Translations under genes and position numbers: made by a program
The notes under the pieces: generated by a model
Database searches by the model: none
Told to the model about the DNA's origin: nothing
What the model saw: only the letters and a program-made list of their open reading frames with translations
Assembly: GCA_009617715.1 (NCBI GenBank)
Contig: VTFK01000057.1
Location: 1 to 64,000 of the forward strand
DNA: 64,000 nucleotides
From: Plectrocnemia conspersa
Taxonomy: Eukaryota; Arthropoda; Insecta; Trichoptera; Polycentropodidae
Direction of reading: 5' to 3'
In this document: positions 35,186-49,673 of the stretch, in pieces
Layout of the letters: each line of letters opens with the position of its first letter
Numbering within the stretch: the first letter of the stretch is position 1

Positions 35186-36514
35186 CAACTAACTATTTGT
35201 AATAAAACTTTCCTAAAGAATTTCGAGAAATTGGACTAAATAATATATGTTATCCTATTCTATAAGTAACATATAACCAAAATTTTAGAGTCGAGTGCTG
35301 ATGGGAGAAAGTTTCCTTGGATGAAGCTTGAACGAATGGAAAAAAATACCTATTTATATCGATGAACGTGCAGCTCAACACATTGAATTATTATTGTGCA
35401 GAAACAAATGATTATGAACTCTCTGCTGCATTTGGCCCTAACAGCTATAAATGAGGCAAACTTTAAAAATGCAATTAACCGTTTATCGCTGCGTCACTTT
35501 GACGAAATTGCCAATGTTTTGGCCCTAACAGCAACAAAATCGGCCAAAAACGTTTAAGGTTTCTAACCCTAAAGGGTGTCACTTCGCAGCCAGAAAGATG
35601 CCGTTGGAAACTGGTAATAATTTATTAATTATTATTACATATTGCGACAAAATATGATCGTTATTCTCCGAGCGGTGGTGTAGAAGCTGGTGGGGGGATG
35701 ATGTCAGTGGAAGATCCTCAGAGGTCTTGTTAGTTGTGGCAGCGACAGTATAATTGAGGTGAATTCCTATTTCTCTGGCATCGAATCATCTCTGACCGTG
35801 CCTGAGCGTATCTGCCCTCAGGTCGTGTCTTCGTATCTGCCCCCTCCTTAATGGAGATCAGCCTTAAGTATTAAGGGTTGCAAAGCTAGTTGACGAATCA
35901 CAATCATTTCTTTGACAAGCGAAATATTCGCTTAATGAACATCTTTACGGTGCTTTTTGTCTTCCGGTAATATATTGTTTCCCGTGACCGTTTCGCAGCA
36001 AAGAAATATTCTTTCAATGGGTCGGAGAATAATTGCGCAAGTTTTAAAAATAAAAACCCTATCAAATGTTTTGCAAAAATTTTAACAGATTAAGTGTGAA
36101 CGAGCGATTAATTACTCTCTGCAGCGAATCAACTTAAAAGGAGGATTGTATAAATTGACAACAAGATCTACCTTGAAAATTGGTTGAAATGTTTTGAATA
36201 ACGCTCACATTTAACCAGTATAAATTTTAATTTGGCCGCTTTCGTAGCGGTTAAGGCCAAACGCAGCGGAGAGTTCATAACCATTGGTTTCTAAAGCGTG
36301 GCGCCGATATTCCTAACAAATACCTTTTTTATTTATGTCGAGATTCAAAATATTCAGTTTCTTCATAAATATTTGTTTAAACTATAAATAAAATTAATTT
36401 AATGAATTTAATTGTAGTAAATAATTTTAATATACGTATCAAAACAAGACAAAAATTTTTTTTTTATATTTAAAATTATCATATTTTTTTGTTATAACTC
36501 TGTCTTGCGCACTC
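35186..36514. other. Intergenic, no gene seen
   Basis: Contains a direct repeat TTGGCCCTAACAGC (35430 and 35519) and a richer patch at 35660-35890. No gene or RNA gene could be supported. Confidence 0.35.
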
Positions 36515-36552
36515 GCGTGATGTCTGAAAACATCCGTTTTCAGACATCACGC
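36515..36552. repeat. Perfect hairpin, 17-bp arms
   Basis: GCGTGATGTCTGAAAAC (36515-36531), loop ATCC, exact complement 36536-36552. It is isolated, with a T-rich stretch about 30-60 bases upstream and no gene nearby. Confidence 0.85.
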
Positions 36553-39500
36553 TACGAATAAATTACCTGTCGGTTGGGTTGTGTTAAGACCGCTTTTGTG
36601 CATGCGCCAAATTGTTTTATTATATGTGTTTGTATACGTGTGTAAGTGCAGCGGCGGCGGTAATAAAACCGACTTGTATCATTTTTTGTTACGGATATTA
36701 ACGACAATGGCTTAAATTGTACCTATAGTCGCTTTCCCAAAATCTTGGATATTCCGAAAAAACGATTTCTCTCATGTTTAGTTTGGCAAAGTACATTTGT
36801 TCGATTGATGCTTTCTACTGAGTAATCAAGTAGGACAGGTATTATAGTAATTCTAATTATATTGTATGTATTATTCTGTTATGTATTTATAAATGATCTT
36901 AATCCTGAAAAATGTAATTTAGGCTAGATTCACTTTTGCCTAAAAAATATCAATTTTAGAGAAATGTGAAAGACGAATATGGACAGCTAAACATATGTAT
37001 AACCGACTCCTGTTTTAGTATATCATCCTAGAGTGCGGTGACTATAGTAATGAATCGTTTTATTTTCAAGGAAAAATCGGCTACATATAAATAATCATTG
37101 CGCTGTTTGACCTCAATTTACCATAAAAACTGGCAACATACGATAACTATAAAAGTGATCTCATTTGTTGGTTTTCAATTGCTGGAATTGTATGATTATA
37201 AAATAGCTTATATCATAATGCTTTATAAATATTTAGCAATTAAATAATCATTCACAAAGTGTTACTTTTAATAGTACCAACAAAGGCAAAATAGAGCAAG
37301 AATGTCTCGAGTGAAATTCACGACACGAGTAATTTGAGTACATCAGTACAGGAATGCGAAGCATTCTCTGACTCCGTATGACCGGAATAGGTCATGATGT
37401 TTTATTTTTATACTTTGATGTTGTCCAAATATAGTAATTTATGTTATTTTTGGTTTACTTTAAAACATACGAGTCTTGCTTAGACGAAGCAATACAGTCA
37501 GCTTGATAGAGATCTGCGGCATTAGTATCATTTTGCCATCTTGTAGTCCCATCAACAAGTTTCTTAGCTCTTGACCATTTTGAATCCAAAGAAAATTGCG
37601 TTTGTAGCAGCATCTGCAGTTAGCTCGGCTATGATCGAGTATGACATCAGATTTGTTTTCGCGAACGGTAACCTTTGGTTCGATCACAAACTACCGTATT
37701 ATTATAAGGTGCAGCGCCGTCGGACCGGTTTAGCAGCCAAGGCTGTGTGCTTCTTCAGCCCACGTGTGAGCAGTACGGATTTTCGAGCGAAAGGCCTCCA
37801 GTTTTGTGCTAACGTGGGTGAAAAGTCGAAGTCGTATACCAAACGAGAAAACTTCTTAGCCCACACTGTTACCAGCCTAAAAGACCCTGTTCCTAATTTA
37901 TGTTTACACCTCCGTGATGCTATTTTACTGCAGGTTTGATCAGCATGCAAATTGTGAAGGGGTATGGAAGCGGAAACGTTTGGTGCTTTTTAGTATTAGA
38001 AATGAATAAAGCAGTGCTCCTCAAATTTTTCAATATTATGTACACCAGTTGCTTTAGTTTTTAGCGACCGTAATAAACAGAGCCGTAGGAAGGCATTGAA
38101 AAAGGGACATTTGCCAAAGGCGCGAAGACCTGAGGGGGCAGAGGCGTCACTTCAGCTTTTCCAGACTTGAATCATACTTCAGATTTAAGCCCTTGGAATG
38201 GAAATTAGTGAGTAATTTGAACTTCGATGATGTTATTAATAATTTCGCTAATTTAAAAGCGAGGAGAATATAACTGTGGATAAGATTTTTTTATTTTAAA
38301 TTAACGTATAGATATAGTTAGATAAATTAGTACCGTAAATAAATGTTATGTTGTACTGTAAATTTATGATTTTTATGACTCGCTTATAGGTTATCAAACT
38401 AATTGCTTTATTTGGACTTTTTAATGGTGAAGCTTAATGCATCTTTAAACAAACGCATTCTGAGCGTACAATCCTTAAATTGCGTAATGCAGTTGCCAAA
38501 AGGACCGGTATTACTCGCAAGTTAAGTGGTCGGTGCCAAATACAAAGGAATGCGATGTAATGCTCCGTCAGATACCAGAACCCGAAATTACTCATTCCAT
38601 TAAAATTACACCATTTGGTCAGCTTAATATTTTTTTAATATATTCGGTATATATTCGAAAATATGGGTTGGAATTCATACAATATGTTTGAATTTCTTTG
38701 CTTCTAAAGACTTTTTTATTTTTCATTAGCAGTAATTGTCTCAAAAATTATCAATTGTCGAAAACATTTTTCTTCCCTTTTTATTAAATTCTAATTAAAT
38801 TAAATTATCTGAATAAATATAAATCAATTCTGAGATTTTTATGAAATATATCATATCATTAAGGATTTATCAAAAGAAAATTTTATTAAACTGTATTTTA
38901 GGTTATTTTTAAGTTTGTGAAACATCTGTTTAAAAATGATGTCGGCAATGTAGAGCCGAAAAGGATTTGTGGTAAGAAACGCATCCAAGCATGAAAACAT
39001 GTTCGTGCATCCCTTTGACCACAAATAAAGCTTTTGACGGAAAGCTCAAATTTTTTATTCCGAATTATCTGTTTCTAAGTTTTATTAACTATTTATAAAT
39101 CATAGTGTTTTTTTTCATTGTGATACGTCTAGCTTAACATTTAAGTTGAACTCTTGAAGATTCTAAGTGACTGTTTGGTTGGACCAAATCGAATGATCCA
39201 AGTGATTTTTTTTCCTTTTATCTAACTACAAAAGTTTGTCTAGGTCGATTTCGTATGGGAAGCAAGTTCAGAATGAGCTCTCATATATTCCAATCCGGAA
39301 GCGAAGTGGTAGTCAAAGATTTCTGAGTGAATATCAGGGTTCTCAATTATTTGTAGTTTTCAACTATTTTAATATTGCATAAAAAATAGATATAGTATTC
39401 GAATATATTCGTAATTATTTTCTCAAATTTATTTAAAAAAATAATCATTACCTGTAAAATATTATTTATTTAAAAATAAATATTATTTAATAATATACAT

Positions 39501-39614
39501 ATTTTTTTAATCAATAATTACTTTTATAATCGTTAAACTTTTTGAACTTTATAAAATATCCATAATTACTGATCAGTGAGAAAATATTTAATTTATTATT
39601 TCATACTTTTTGAT
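36553..39614. other. Intergenic with a coding-like patch
   Basis: Mostly AT-rich. 37450-37950 is richer and has open frames on both strands (+ 37571-37939, - 37687-37460). One - strand frame near 37590-37465 reads SKWSRAKKLVDGTTRWQNDT, which looks coding but matches nothing I know. A repeat fragment GGAAGCGAAGTGGTAGTC lies near 39297. Confidence 0.3.
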
Positions 39615-39660
39615 CAGGAACGTCATTTCAGTTTTTTCAAATCATCAGAATTAAGATCAA
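39615..39660 (+). mobile_element. Left end of the CAGGnACGTCATTT hAT-like family
   Basis: CAGGAACGTCATTTCAGTTT then TTTCAAA matches the left end at 49065 (CAGATTCGTCATTTCAGATT). No right end was found nearby, so the extent is unknown. Confidence 0.45.
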
Positions 39661-41664
39661 CTGCAATTGAATTATTCAGCAAAATTTATAGAATATTTTA
39701 AATACACAATTATATCGAATTTATTATATAAATAGCTAATAATGAACGAATTTTGACTACATAAAGATGGGATTGTGCGGATTTGCATATAAATGAAATA
39801 ATTAGAAATAATTTAATCGCGATTGAATTATTGAACTGATTGAAATAAAATCTCTGTGTCTTGAAACAACAAATACAAGTTAGACGAACTTCAAAAAAAT
39901 TTGCGACGCACACCTATTTTTGAGATAAGCGTTAAACGATAATAAATGGTGAACCTTTTGTCTCGTTACAATTTGCTTCGTTCAACGAACGGATTCTGCG
40001 AATTTCGGTCATGCAAGATACCGCTGATTAACATTCTATTCACAAATGTTTTTCGAAAGCGTAAAAACATTTGTGAAAATGTTTCATTGTTTCGCATTTT
40101 GCAACAAAATAAAGGCGCACATAGGATCATAGATTTTGGAGCGACACTAGTCACTCGGGTAAATTGAGAGAAACAATCTGTACTGCTCAAATATACAAAT
40201 TGTTTCATTCAAAGTTCATTCAAGATAGTATAATATTCATATGGTTAAAAATCGGGTGATATTTGATTAAGAACCATAGTTACAATCACCAACTACTCAA
40301 TAAGTAGTGAGGCATTTAACTGAAGTATATAAATATAAATAACATATATTTCTACCATTATAAACTATTATTATGCAATAGATGTCAATATGCACGATCT
40401 AGCTTGATTTTATTTTATTGAAATTCATCCGTGAGATTACGAAAATCTAGGAAAATCTTCAATGATGATCTATAGGAGTTATATTTCACATTATAGCCAC
40501 TTCATGATACGACCGCTAGTTATTATAATTTAAAATCTTGCGTCCCTATTCATCGGAGCAATCTTGTTTCCGTCTAATTATTTTTGTGTACTTCAGAGGG
40601 CATACTTGAAGATGTCAATGTTTTATATTATGTTCACAGCATAATTGGCAAGAGTTAAAGCAGCACTAGTTTTTTTATAAATCCAAATTTAAACAGTCAC
40701 ATACTCTCTTGTATAATCTTCGAAACACACCAGTTCTTAAAATCTTTTAACGGCTCTACTTACAATACTTATAATACACATTCAGAAGTAGGTCACTGCT
40801 GATTGATTTCTGAAGAGCCCCCTCGAGAGATGCAGCTTCGAGAAAATGGCCATGCATCATTCTCGTGCAGTACATACTATGTATTTAGAGACTTTCATTA
40901 AAACGTGTATATACAATACGTATATAAATAGTGCACGAGAGCCGTGAAACAGGAATTTTAATTCTAGAGGTTGATGCACGCTTCAGCGAGCATTCTCCTC
41001 TTCATCTTGCGTTCAGCGAACGGATTCGCTTTGTGATTATCGCGTAGCGAAATTTTTAGCGTTTTATAGAGTCTCGCCCTCGGTTTTGAGGTCTTCGACG
41101 ACCACATGTTTCTCTTTAGCGCCATAAAGAGCGATTATTTCGCAGAAACCGCAACCTATGACCTAACGTAGATAAATCATCGTTGCACGTCCAGCTTTAA
41201 ATATCACTTTAATTGAAGATGTGGGCAGAATGGTAGATGAAGTGGACACGATTTTGGCACATGATGAGGTTTATTGCATATAATCACCTATGCCATTTTT
41301 ATCATCAATTACGTGACAATATTTGCGACTTATTCATATTTCATTTATGACCATAGTTTGTTCACTTTTTATTTATTAATTGTTGCGACGAAATTAGTTT
41401 CGAATGACTCGCTAAAAGGGTCTCATAAAACTAAAATATTTTTTGTTCTTACGAACTTTTTCTTGTGTTTTCGTGTAGTACCTTAAAACTCGAGAAAGCA
41501 GCCGCTTTCAGTACTTAGGAAATTAACATAATGCGACAATCAACGAACCCTTAAAATTATGTGTTTTTTCTTAAAAAAATGTTTGGAAAATTGGATCACA
41601 TTTTTATTGGATTGAATAAACATTGTTTCTAAAAAAAATCTTGTGCATTAACCTAATATATACC
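39661..41664. other. Intergenic, no gene recognised
   Basis: Includes a 13-bp-arm hairpin at 40041-40075 (CACAAATGTTTTT, 9-base loop). A mixed-composition patch at 40975-41170 shares AACGGATTC with 39987. Open frames at 39946-40167 and 40208-39966 overlap the hairpin and are probably not genes. Confidence 0.35.
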
Positions 41665-41705
41665 CGAGGTCCCTAAACTTTTTATGACACGGGCCGGATG
41701 AAATA
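41665..41705 (+). mobile_element. hAT-type terminus fragment
   Basis: CCGAGGTCCCTAAACTTTTT then GACACGGGCCGGATG resembles the CAGGGGTCCCCAAACTTTTT ... GGGCCGG end of hAT MITEs. The first bases have mutated and no partner is visible. Confidence 0.35.
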
Positions 41706-42900
41706 ATATTATTATTGGAATCATATGTACATAGATGTAATCGTAATATTTACGTATGTAAATATTACCTGAACGATATTTTTTTGTTCATGTGTCTAAC
41801 TGTGTCGAAAGACAGAATTAATAATCATGTGAGTCATACTATCGCGAAATGCATAAAATGAATGAAAATAAAAACAGCCAATATTGATCAATAATGGATC
41901 GATCAAATTTTCAAGTTGGTGCTCAGTGTAAAAATCAGAAACATAAACGACATACACAATTAATTCCCCATTAAAGCTTATTTTGATTCAATATATCGCA
42001 TTTTAACTCTCACCTACTTGATATGCTTTTTTTATTGGTTTATTACAATTATTATTTTAATTATAATGTTATTTTCTTTCGGACTATAAGCGTAACGGGA
42101 TCGATTAAACACATGCGCGCTATACCTCTACTCGAAAGTGACAAATGGTAAGGTGACCAAACGTCCCCCTTAAACAAAAATTTCCAAAATGATATTTTTT
42201 AGCTTCAGTAGCAATCTGTTCTCCTCTATCGTACTCGCACAAACATTTCCGTGATTACCTTTTTTTTTTGTTCCGTAGCAATTTGGGTGACCGGATAATT
42301 GCGCACAAAAAAATTTTGAACATAGGTAATTTTTTGATTGTCAAATATATTTTACTTTTAATTCCATGTTAAATAAAAAATTATGTAATTAGAGAATTTA
42401 TAAAGTATATCATACTAATGTAAATTACTAATATAATTGTCAAATATATGTATTTAAAAAATTATATTTTTAAATTAAAATCATATTAACATATGTTATA
42501 TATGCAGACATTATTTTTTATATATATTAACGAATCCTTAACCTTTAGATGTCCAAAGGCAGGTATATCATGCCCAAAATGATTTTAACATTACAGCCCA
42601 TAGGTATATATGTCATGCCCAATATATTTTCTATGTTTTTAAGCTTTTTTAAATGATTTGATCATAAAATTTCCAGTATTTTATTTCATCAGTTACTCGA
42701 GAGATACTTTTCTCAATATATTACGGTAAAAAGATTTAGTAATTCCTAACCATTTTCACCAGTAGATATAAATTTCTACTAGCGAAAATATAATTGACTG
42801 TTTGATCATTTTCTGTTCAAACCCAAATCTAACCTAAGAAAATTTTAATACTAATTATAGGTTAATAACTTTTATTAGGTCAAGCCCGATCTTTAAGAAT
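41706..42900. other. Intergenic with a TTAA-type repeat end
   Basis: AT-rich. At 42538, TTAACCTTTAGATGTCCAAA precedes GGCAGGTATATCATGCCC, a short palindrome, similar in layout to 43171. Otherwise no recognised feature. Confidence 0.35.
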
Positions 42901-43152
42901 AAAATAAGCGGAACAGGAAGTACAGACAGACGTCGCATCTCGCATATTGCTCTGTAGTTTGTCTGCACCACGATATTACACTATGTTTTTAAAATATGTT
43001 AGCTATCCCTACCGATATTAGTAAGGACTGCTTGATATGAAAGTAGTAGTCAGTGTATTGAAATCGAATTTTGGTCAAAGGCGCATAAACAATTATCACT
43101 TCTCATAAGTCAAAAACAAAAAAATCGTGTCGGCGCCGTCGCAGCGGGAATT
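42901..43152 (+). repeat. Dispersed repeat, copy B (lacks hairpin right arm)
   Basis: Aligns with 3398-3670 from AAAATAAGCGGAA to TCGGCGCCGTCGCAG, with scattered substitutions. It ends just where the palindrome of copy A turns back, so copy B keeps only half of the hairpin. Immediately downstream is a TTAACCCTTCTTGTCCAA end. Confidence 0.75.
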
Positions 43153-44017
43153 ACAATAGTTAACAATTAACTTAACCCTTCTTGTCCAAGTGGGGTATAT
43201 GATGACCCCATTTTTTCATAACAACTAAGTAGTCTAAAGACAATGCCCATGTTTTTTGTATTCCAAAAACGACATTCAAGAATTATTTTTATATTTTGAA
43301 TTCGGGTACAATTAAAAATATATATATATATATTTAAGCATTACTCCAATAAAAAATACATATTTACAAGGATGGAGCGAAACATTCGTTCTTGTGTTTT
43401 TTTAAGGTAGTGGCCCAAGATCTGTAACGAGTACAGGATATACCCTAAATAAATGATATATAAATAATAATCACCGAAAAAGCAATTTGTCCTTGGATAT
43501 TTTCAAAATTTGATCACCTTATAAGTAGTGGACATCCATGCGATGATGAATTTACATACAATCAACGAGGCGAGCACATCCATATTGCATTTTCGATTCA
43601 CGCCGGCCGGCGTCCGCCAGACGCTGCACGTACGGCGGGCGGCGACGCCCGTTAATTGCAATTAAAATTTTATATCATACTATACAGATATTTTAGCAAG
43701 TGGAACTACGGACACGCCCGCGATCCGCAGTTCCGGTGGCTACCCGCCGATTAGCTTCGCGAATCGGTCTGAAACTCTACGGCGATTAATTACGCCTTAT
43801 TGCAGTGCAGTGACCGTTGACTCGTTTTTCAGCAGAGACGTTTCTTTGACGCATATTTATTATATAACATCCATACGCGGCCGCTAGAAAAGAATATGAT
43901 TCAGGCGCGTGCGTTATGACTCATGTCGTACTGGTCGCGAGCTGTCGCCATGGCTACGAGTCGAAAACTGCAGCATCGATCAAACGCGGTCGTAGAGCTT
44001 AACGGGAGAAAACTCGT
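43153..44017. other. Spacer beyond the beta-tubulin 3' end
   Basis: Starts with a TTAACCCTTCTTGTCCAAGT end carrying the palindrome GGGGTATATGATGACCCC. From about 43580 the sequence becomes GC- and CpG-rich. TTTATT at 43856-43861 is a possible distal AATAAA signal for the - strand tubulin gene. Confidence 0.35.
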
Positions 44018-44474
44018 CTATAAATAAACGCGACGAGTGACTCCCGGTGAAATCGGACGTGAGTCATCAGCATTGTCTCGCGCATGTAAAACGCGAACAG
44101 TTTTGTCAATAAAAAATGTTAATATCGGGATACCGACCGCAAATCTATCGTTGCGGTCGCCTAGCGTTTCCTGAGATAGCGCTGGCGGTTTAGGGAAAAT
44201 AGGATCGTGGGTGTGCAGCAGCAAGTCGTCGTTCGGATGATAATCGGCGGCCATGTGCGGAGAGATCGATCTCGACGCCCGCGCGCGGCCCACTATCGCT
44301 TTAGGTCCATATATCGAACGGGGCCGCCTCGCTCCTTTTACGGAGATGAAAAAGGTTTTCCTTACGCGCGATTGCACGTAATAGCGCCGTGTGGTAACGG
44401 CGAAAGTAGTCGATGTCAGTGGAATAAAAGAAGGTAGTTTTAAATTAAACGTATATTATATATATTCGGCGCCT

Positions 44475-44480
44475 TTTAAT
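44475..44480 (-). terminator. Candidate poly(A) signal of beta-tubulin
   Basis: ATTAAA on the - strand about 190 bases after the stop codon. Another ATTAAA lies at 44638-44633 and a canonical AATAAA at 43861-43856. I cannot tell which is used. Confidence 0.3.
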
Positions 44481-44666
44481 TACAAACGATGCAAATCAAT
44501 ATATAAAAATGTAAATAAACCGAGTCATATTGAACGTAACAAACAAACTTTAAAATTCTAGTTCGGATTACGAACGGTTCGTCGGTCGCGACGCGGCGTC
44601 CGGGCGCGACGGGGTGTCGAATTAAAGCGATTTTTAATGTATATAAATTAAGGTCGGGGTGGCGGC

Positions 44667-46871
<2,205 letters not shown>

Positions 46872-46940
46872 GACTGCCTGGGTTGCTGACTGAACTGGAC
46901 GAACACGAAACACACGCTTTGCCGACGAGTTGCCCCGGGC

Positions 46941-46976
46941 GAATGGAGGAAGGAGCGGAGCGGGGGCAATATATAG
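46941..46976 (-). promoter_or_regulatory. TATA promoter of beta-tubulin
   Basis: On the - strand CTATATATTG (46976-46967) is followed about 31 bases later by CCATTC (46946-46941), an initiator-like site with the A at 46944. This predicts a 5' UTR of about 73 bases to the ATG at 46871. The surrounding block is GC-rich. Confidence 0.55.
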
Positions 46977-47721
46977 GCTCGCGCGCCGGCTCTCCCACCC
47001 CCGCGTCGGAGCTGCGCGCGCACGCACCGGCAGAGAAATAACGAACGTACAGCGTTTGAGTTTTTTCGCATGCGATCTCCGTCCACGATGCGACCGTAAA
47101 ACATCTCGGCTCGACGAATCGATCCATGCATATTCATGTCCGTTCGAATTAGTATGAAAATTATTCTCGGCGATCGCGCGATTTTGAGCGTAAAATAATA
47201 TGCTCCGTTAAAAATTAATTAAGACCGCGCGACCGTATTTAAAAAATAAACAGGTTCAAATCCGCTCGTGCGTGAAATTAGGGTTGTTACGAATTTTATC
47301 GGTTCGTGAGTCATCCTCACGTCACCTCCCTTATTTCGAAACGACGGAAACGTCGAAATATAATATCGTCAGGTTCGATCAAATATCGTGCAAAAAAACT
47401 GCAAAGATGTGCAAATTGAAATTATTGTTACGCATAATTGCCATTCTTATAAAAAAAAACGCAAGCTAGTCTCAAGGTCAGAGTATATTTGGAAATGAAC
47501 AAAAAATGTAAATTTGAAAAATCAATAAAGAATGAGCGAGGCATAAAAAAACATGTTCTAAATTCGTGTATGCATTCAAATTTGTTACTATCGTAAAATA
47601 GTTAAGAATGATTAAAAATATAATAAAGCGTACATAGGGGAAGGTGTTCTAAATTATTGTTTCATTTGTGAAGCTGTCAACAATTTTAGTGTAATGATTA
47701 AACATATAGATTTATATACTC
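46977..47721. other. Upstream region of beta-tubulin
   Basis: GC- and CpG-rich to about 47260, then AT-rich. No divergent gene was recognised; the short open frames have no family match. Confidence 0.4.
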
Positions 47722-48000
47722 GCTAGCGCTGGGGAACGCATATATGCGTCATTTGGCGCTAAGTAATGCGAATCTGAAAAAAGATAAATAAAAAATAGAG
47801 ACACTTTATGTGTAGGATAAATAAATATATAATATAAAATTTACAATAAATTGATAAAGACACACAGTAATGTTTTTTCAAAATTTCTAATAAATATGAC
47901 TATTTTCTAAAATCATAGAAAATTTTTACCACCGATGTTTTTATTGTTATTAAATCTATAGATTAATTTTAAAAAAATCTAAAAATATTAAATATGCACA
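47722..48000 (+). repeat. GACGCATATATGCGTC-family repeat, copy near tubulin
   Basis: Begins ACTCGCTAGCGCTGGGGAAC then GCATATATGCGTCATTTG and continues AT-rich, paralleling 12119 and the - strand of 34745. The right boundary is uncertain. Confidence 0.55.
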
Positions 48001-48237
48001 TCTTGATATTCTCTATGAGCTGAAATTGCTTATTATTAGAAAAAATATATACTTAATATCTACGACCTAGCTCGATTTGAATTATTGATATTAATTCATC
48101 GGATTAAAAATAATCTAGAAAAACCTAATCTACGATAATCGATCTCCTAGAAACTCCAGAATAGATATCCTATAATTATCCTATAATAATCACTAAATCC
48201 GATCTTCTCGAAACGATAAAAATTGAAAAAGACAAAG

Positions 48238-48310
48238 TGTGATATGGGATTTGAAGCCAGGTTTTTCGGGTATAAGTCATTGATTATACCACTGGACTAT
48301 CGTGCCGGTA
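48238..48310 (-). repeat. tRNA-like sequence, possible SINE head
   Basis: The - strand carries an A-box-like GATAGTCCAGTGGTATAA and, about 45 bases on, a B-box-like TGGCTTCAAATCCC, the internal promoter arrangement of tRNA genes. The acceptor and D stems do not pair, so it is not a functional tRNA. A tRNA-derived SINE or tRNA pseudogene is the best guess. Confidence 0.35.
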
Positions 48311-49056
48311 ATTATAATATTAGGAGCCAAATCCCAACTCAGCAATTCTTTGTGGCGCTCTAGAGCTTTCTTTTTATGATATACGCATCCTCTTTAAAGC
48401 GAACAACCTTTCCCGACTGTGTAATGATTTTTTTGTTCTCAATATAAAACATGAACATATATTAAGTATTTTATGCTATTATATTGCCTCGTTTCTTAAA
48501 ACTTTCAATGTCCGTTAGCTCCAGTTGTGTTCCTATTGGTAAAGCTCTGTGTGTATTTTTTTACTATTCGGAAAACAATGTATACAAGTTACAGTTTATT
48601 TATTTAAGTCAATGCATGCATTGACTGGAAGCTTTTGTTAAAGTTTATATTGTTATAAACCACTTTTACTTTAAATATGACAATTCACGAGCTCACTAGT
48701 ATATAAACGTATGTATATGACGAGCATAGGTTAGTTAAACAGCAAATAAAGCATTCATCAATAATTTTGGTGTCTGGCAACACTGAACTGTCACTATTAT
48801 ATGCGAAAAGACAGGATCAAAATTGACATCCAAAAAAATAAAAAGTCAACCTACAAGCACTCTACGTTTTATGTTGAACCACAGTTTAGCTACATACCAC
48901 GATTTCAATTAATTTAGTTTAGTTGCAAGTATTATGTATAAAAATACACACAATACGAATTTTAGAACACATTAATTAGGTCGTTTTTTATTACAAAAAA
49001 CAAAGATTGTATAAAAAAATCACTAATACAATTTTGAGGTTATATAAGATAATACT
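48311..49056. other. Intergenic, no gene seen
   Basis: AT-rich. Contains the fourth TGGCAACACTG (48775-48785) in a context like that at 8469. Confidence 0.4.
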
Positions 49057-49064
49057 TTATAAGA

Positions 49065-49665
49065 CAGATTCGTCATTTCAGATTTTTCAAAGGATGGGGG
49101 GGGGGGGCAAAAGTTGGTAAGACAGTGTTTGTTTTTTAATATTTCCATTTCATTAAAATTCATAGTATATCATTAAATGACATGTATTTTTCTGGTCAAA
49201 TTTAAGGCGGTATATCTACTGATAAAAATGTATTTAAAATACACTTTAATTGTAAAATTTATACATTGCATATAAATAAATAATAATAAGTATGTAAATG
49301 CATATACATGTGAAAAAGTTGAAATCATATGATTGTACATATTAGTACCTGTCAGATAAATTATATATTTACTGGTAAAAATATATATCTACCAGTGAAA
49401 ATGTATTCCGATATGATTTCACTAAAATGACATATTTAAAAAATATTTTCAGAATAGATCCAAGGGATAGATTTTTTCTTTTTTCTTTGTGTTCAAATAA
49501 AAAGTAGTAAGAAACCCAGAAAAAATACTGTCTGTTACAAATCAAATCAGAAACCCGTCAATTTGACGAGTGCCGTAAATCTAGTGTTAATATTCATAGT
49601 ATTTAATTAAATGACATGTATTTTTCTGATCAAATATAAGCTCCCCCCCTCAAATGACGTCCCTG
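49065..49665. mobile_element. hAT-type MITE with 8-bp target duplication
   Basis: The left end is CAGATTCGTCATTTCAG; the right end complemented is CAGGGACGTCATTTGAG. It is flanked by TTATAAGA (49057-49064) and TTACAAGA (49666-49673), a 7-of-8 match and the duplication length of hAT insertions. Inside are a run of 12 G (49096-49107) and a 50-base direct repeat (ATTCATAGTAT...ATGACATGTATTTTTCTG) near 49160 and 49592. It has no transposase. Related fragments lie at 25530, 29404 and 39615. Confidence 0.75.
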
Positions 49666-49673
49666 TTACAAGA

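Noticed and set aside
35660..35775. Possible tRNA-derived SINE (GTGGTGTAGAAGCTGG and GAGGTGAATTCC)
   Set aside because: Both boxes match the consensus poorly and the stems do not pair.
37571..37939. 122-codon open frame on the + strand
   Set aside because: No recognised motif, an overlapping open frame on the other strand, and no promoter or splice context.
39946..40208. Overlapping open frames on both strands
   Set aside because: They straddle a short hairpin, and symmetry rather than coding explains openness on both strands.
44018..44377. 119-codon open frame on the - strand downstream of beta-tubulin
   Set aside because: GC-rich 3' flank, arginine- and proline-rich translation without domain; most likely part of the 3' UTR or flank.
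47251..47264. GGTTCAAATCC as the B box of a tRNA gene
   Set aside because: No A box or pairing acceptor stem can be placed at a suitable distance.
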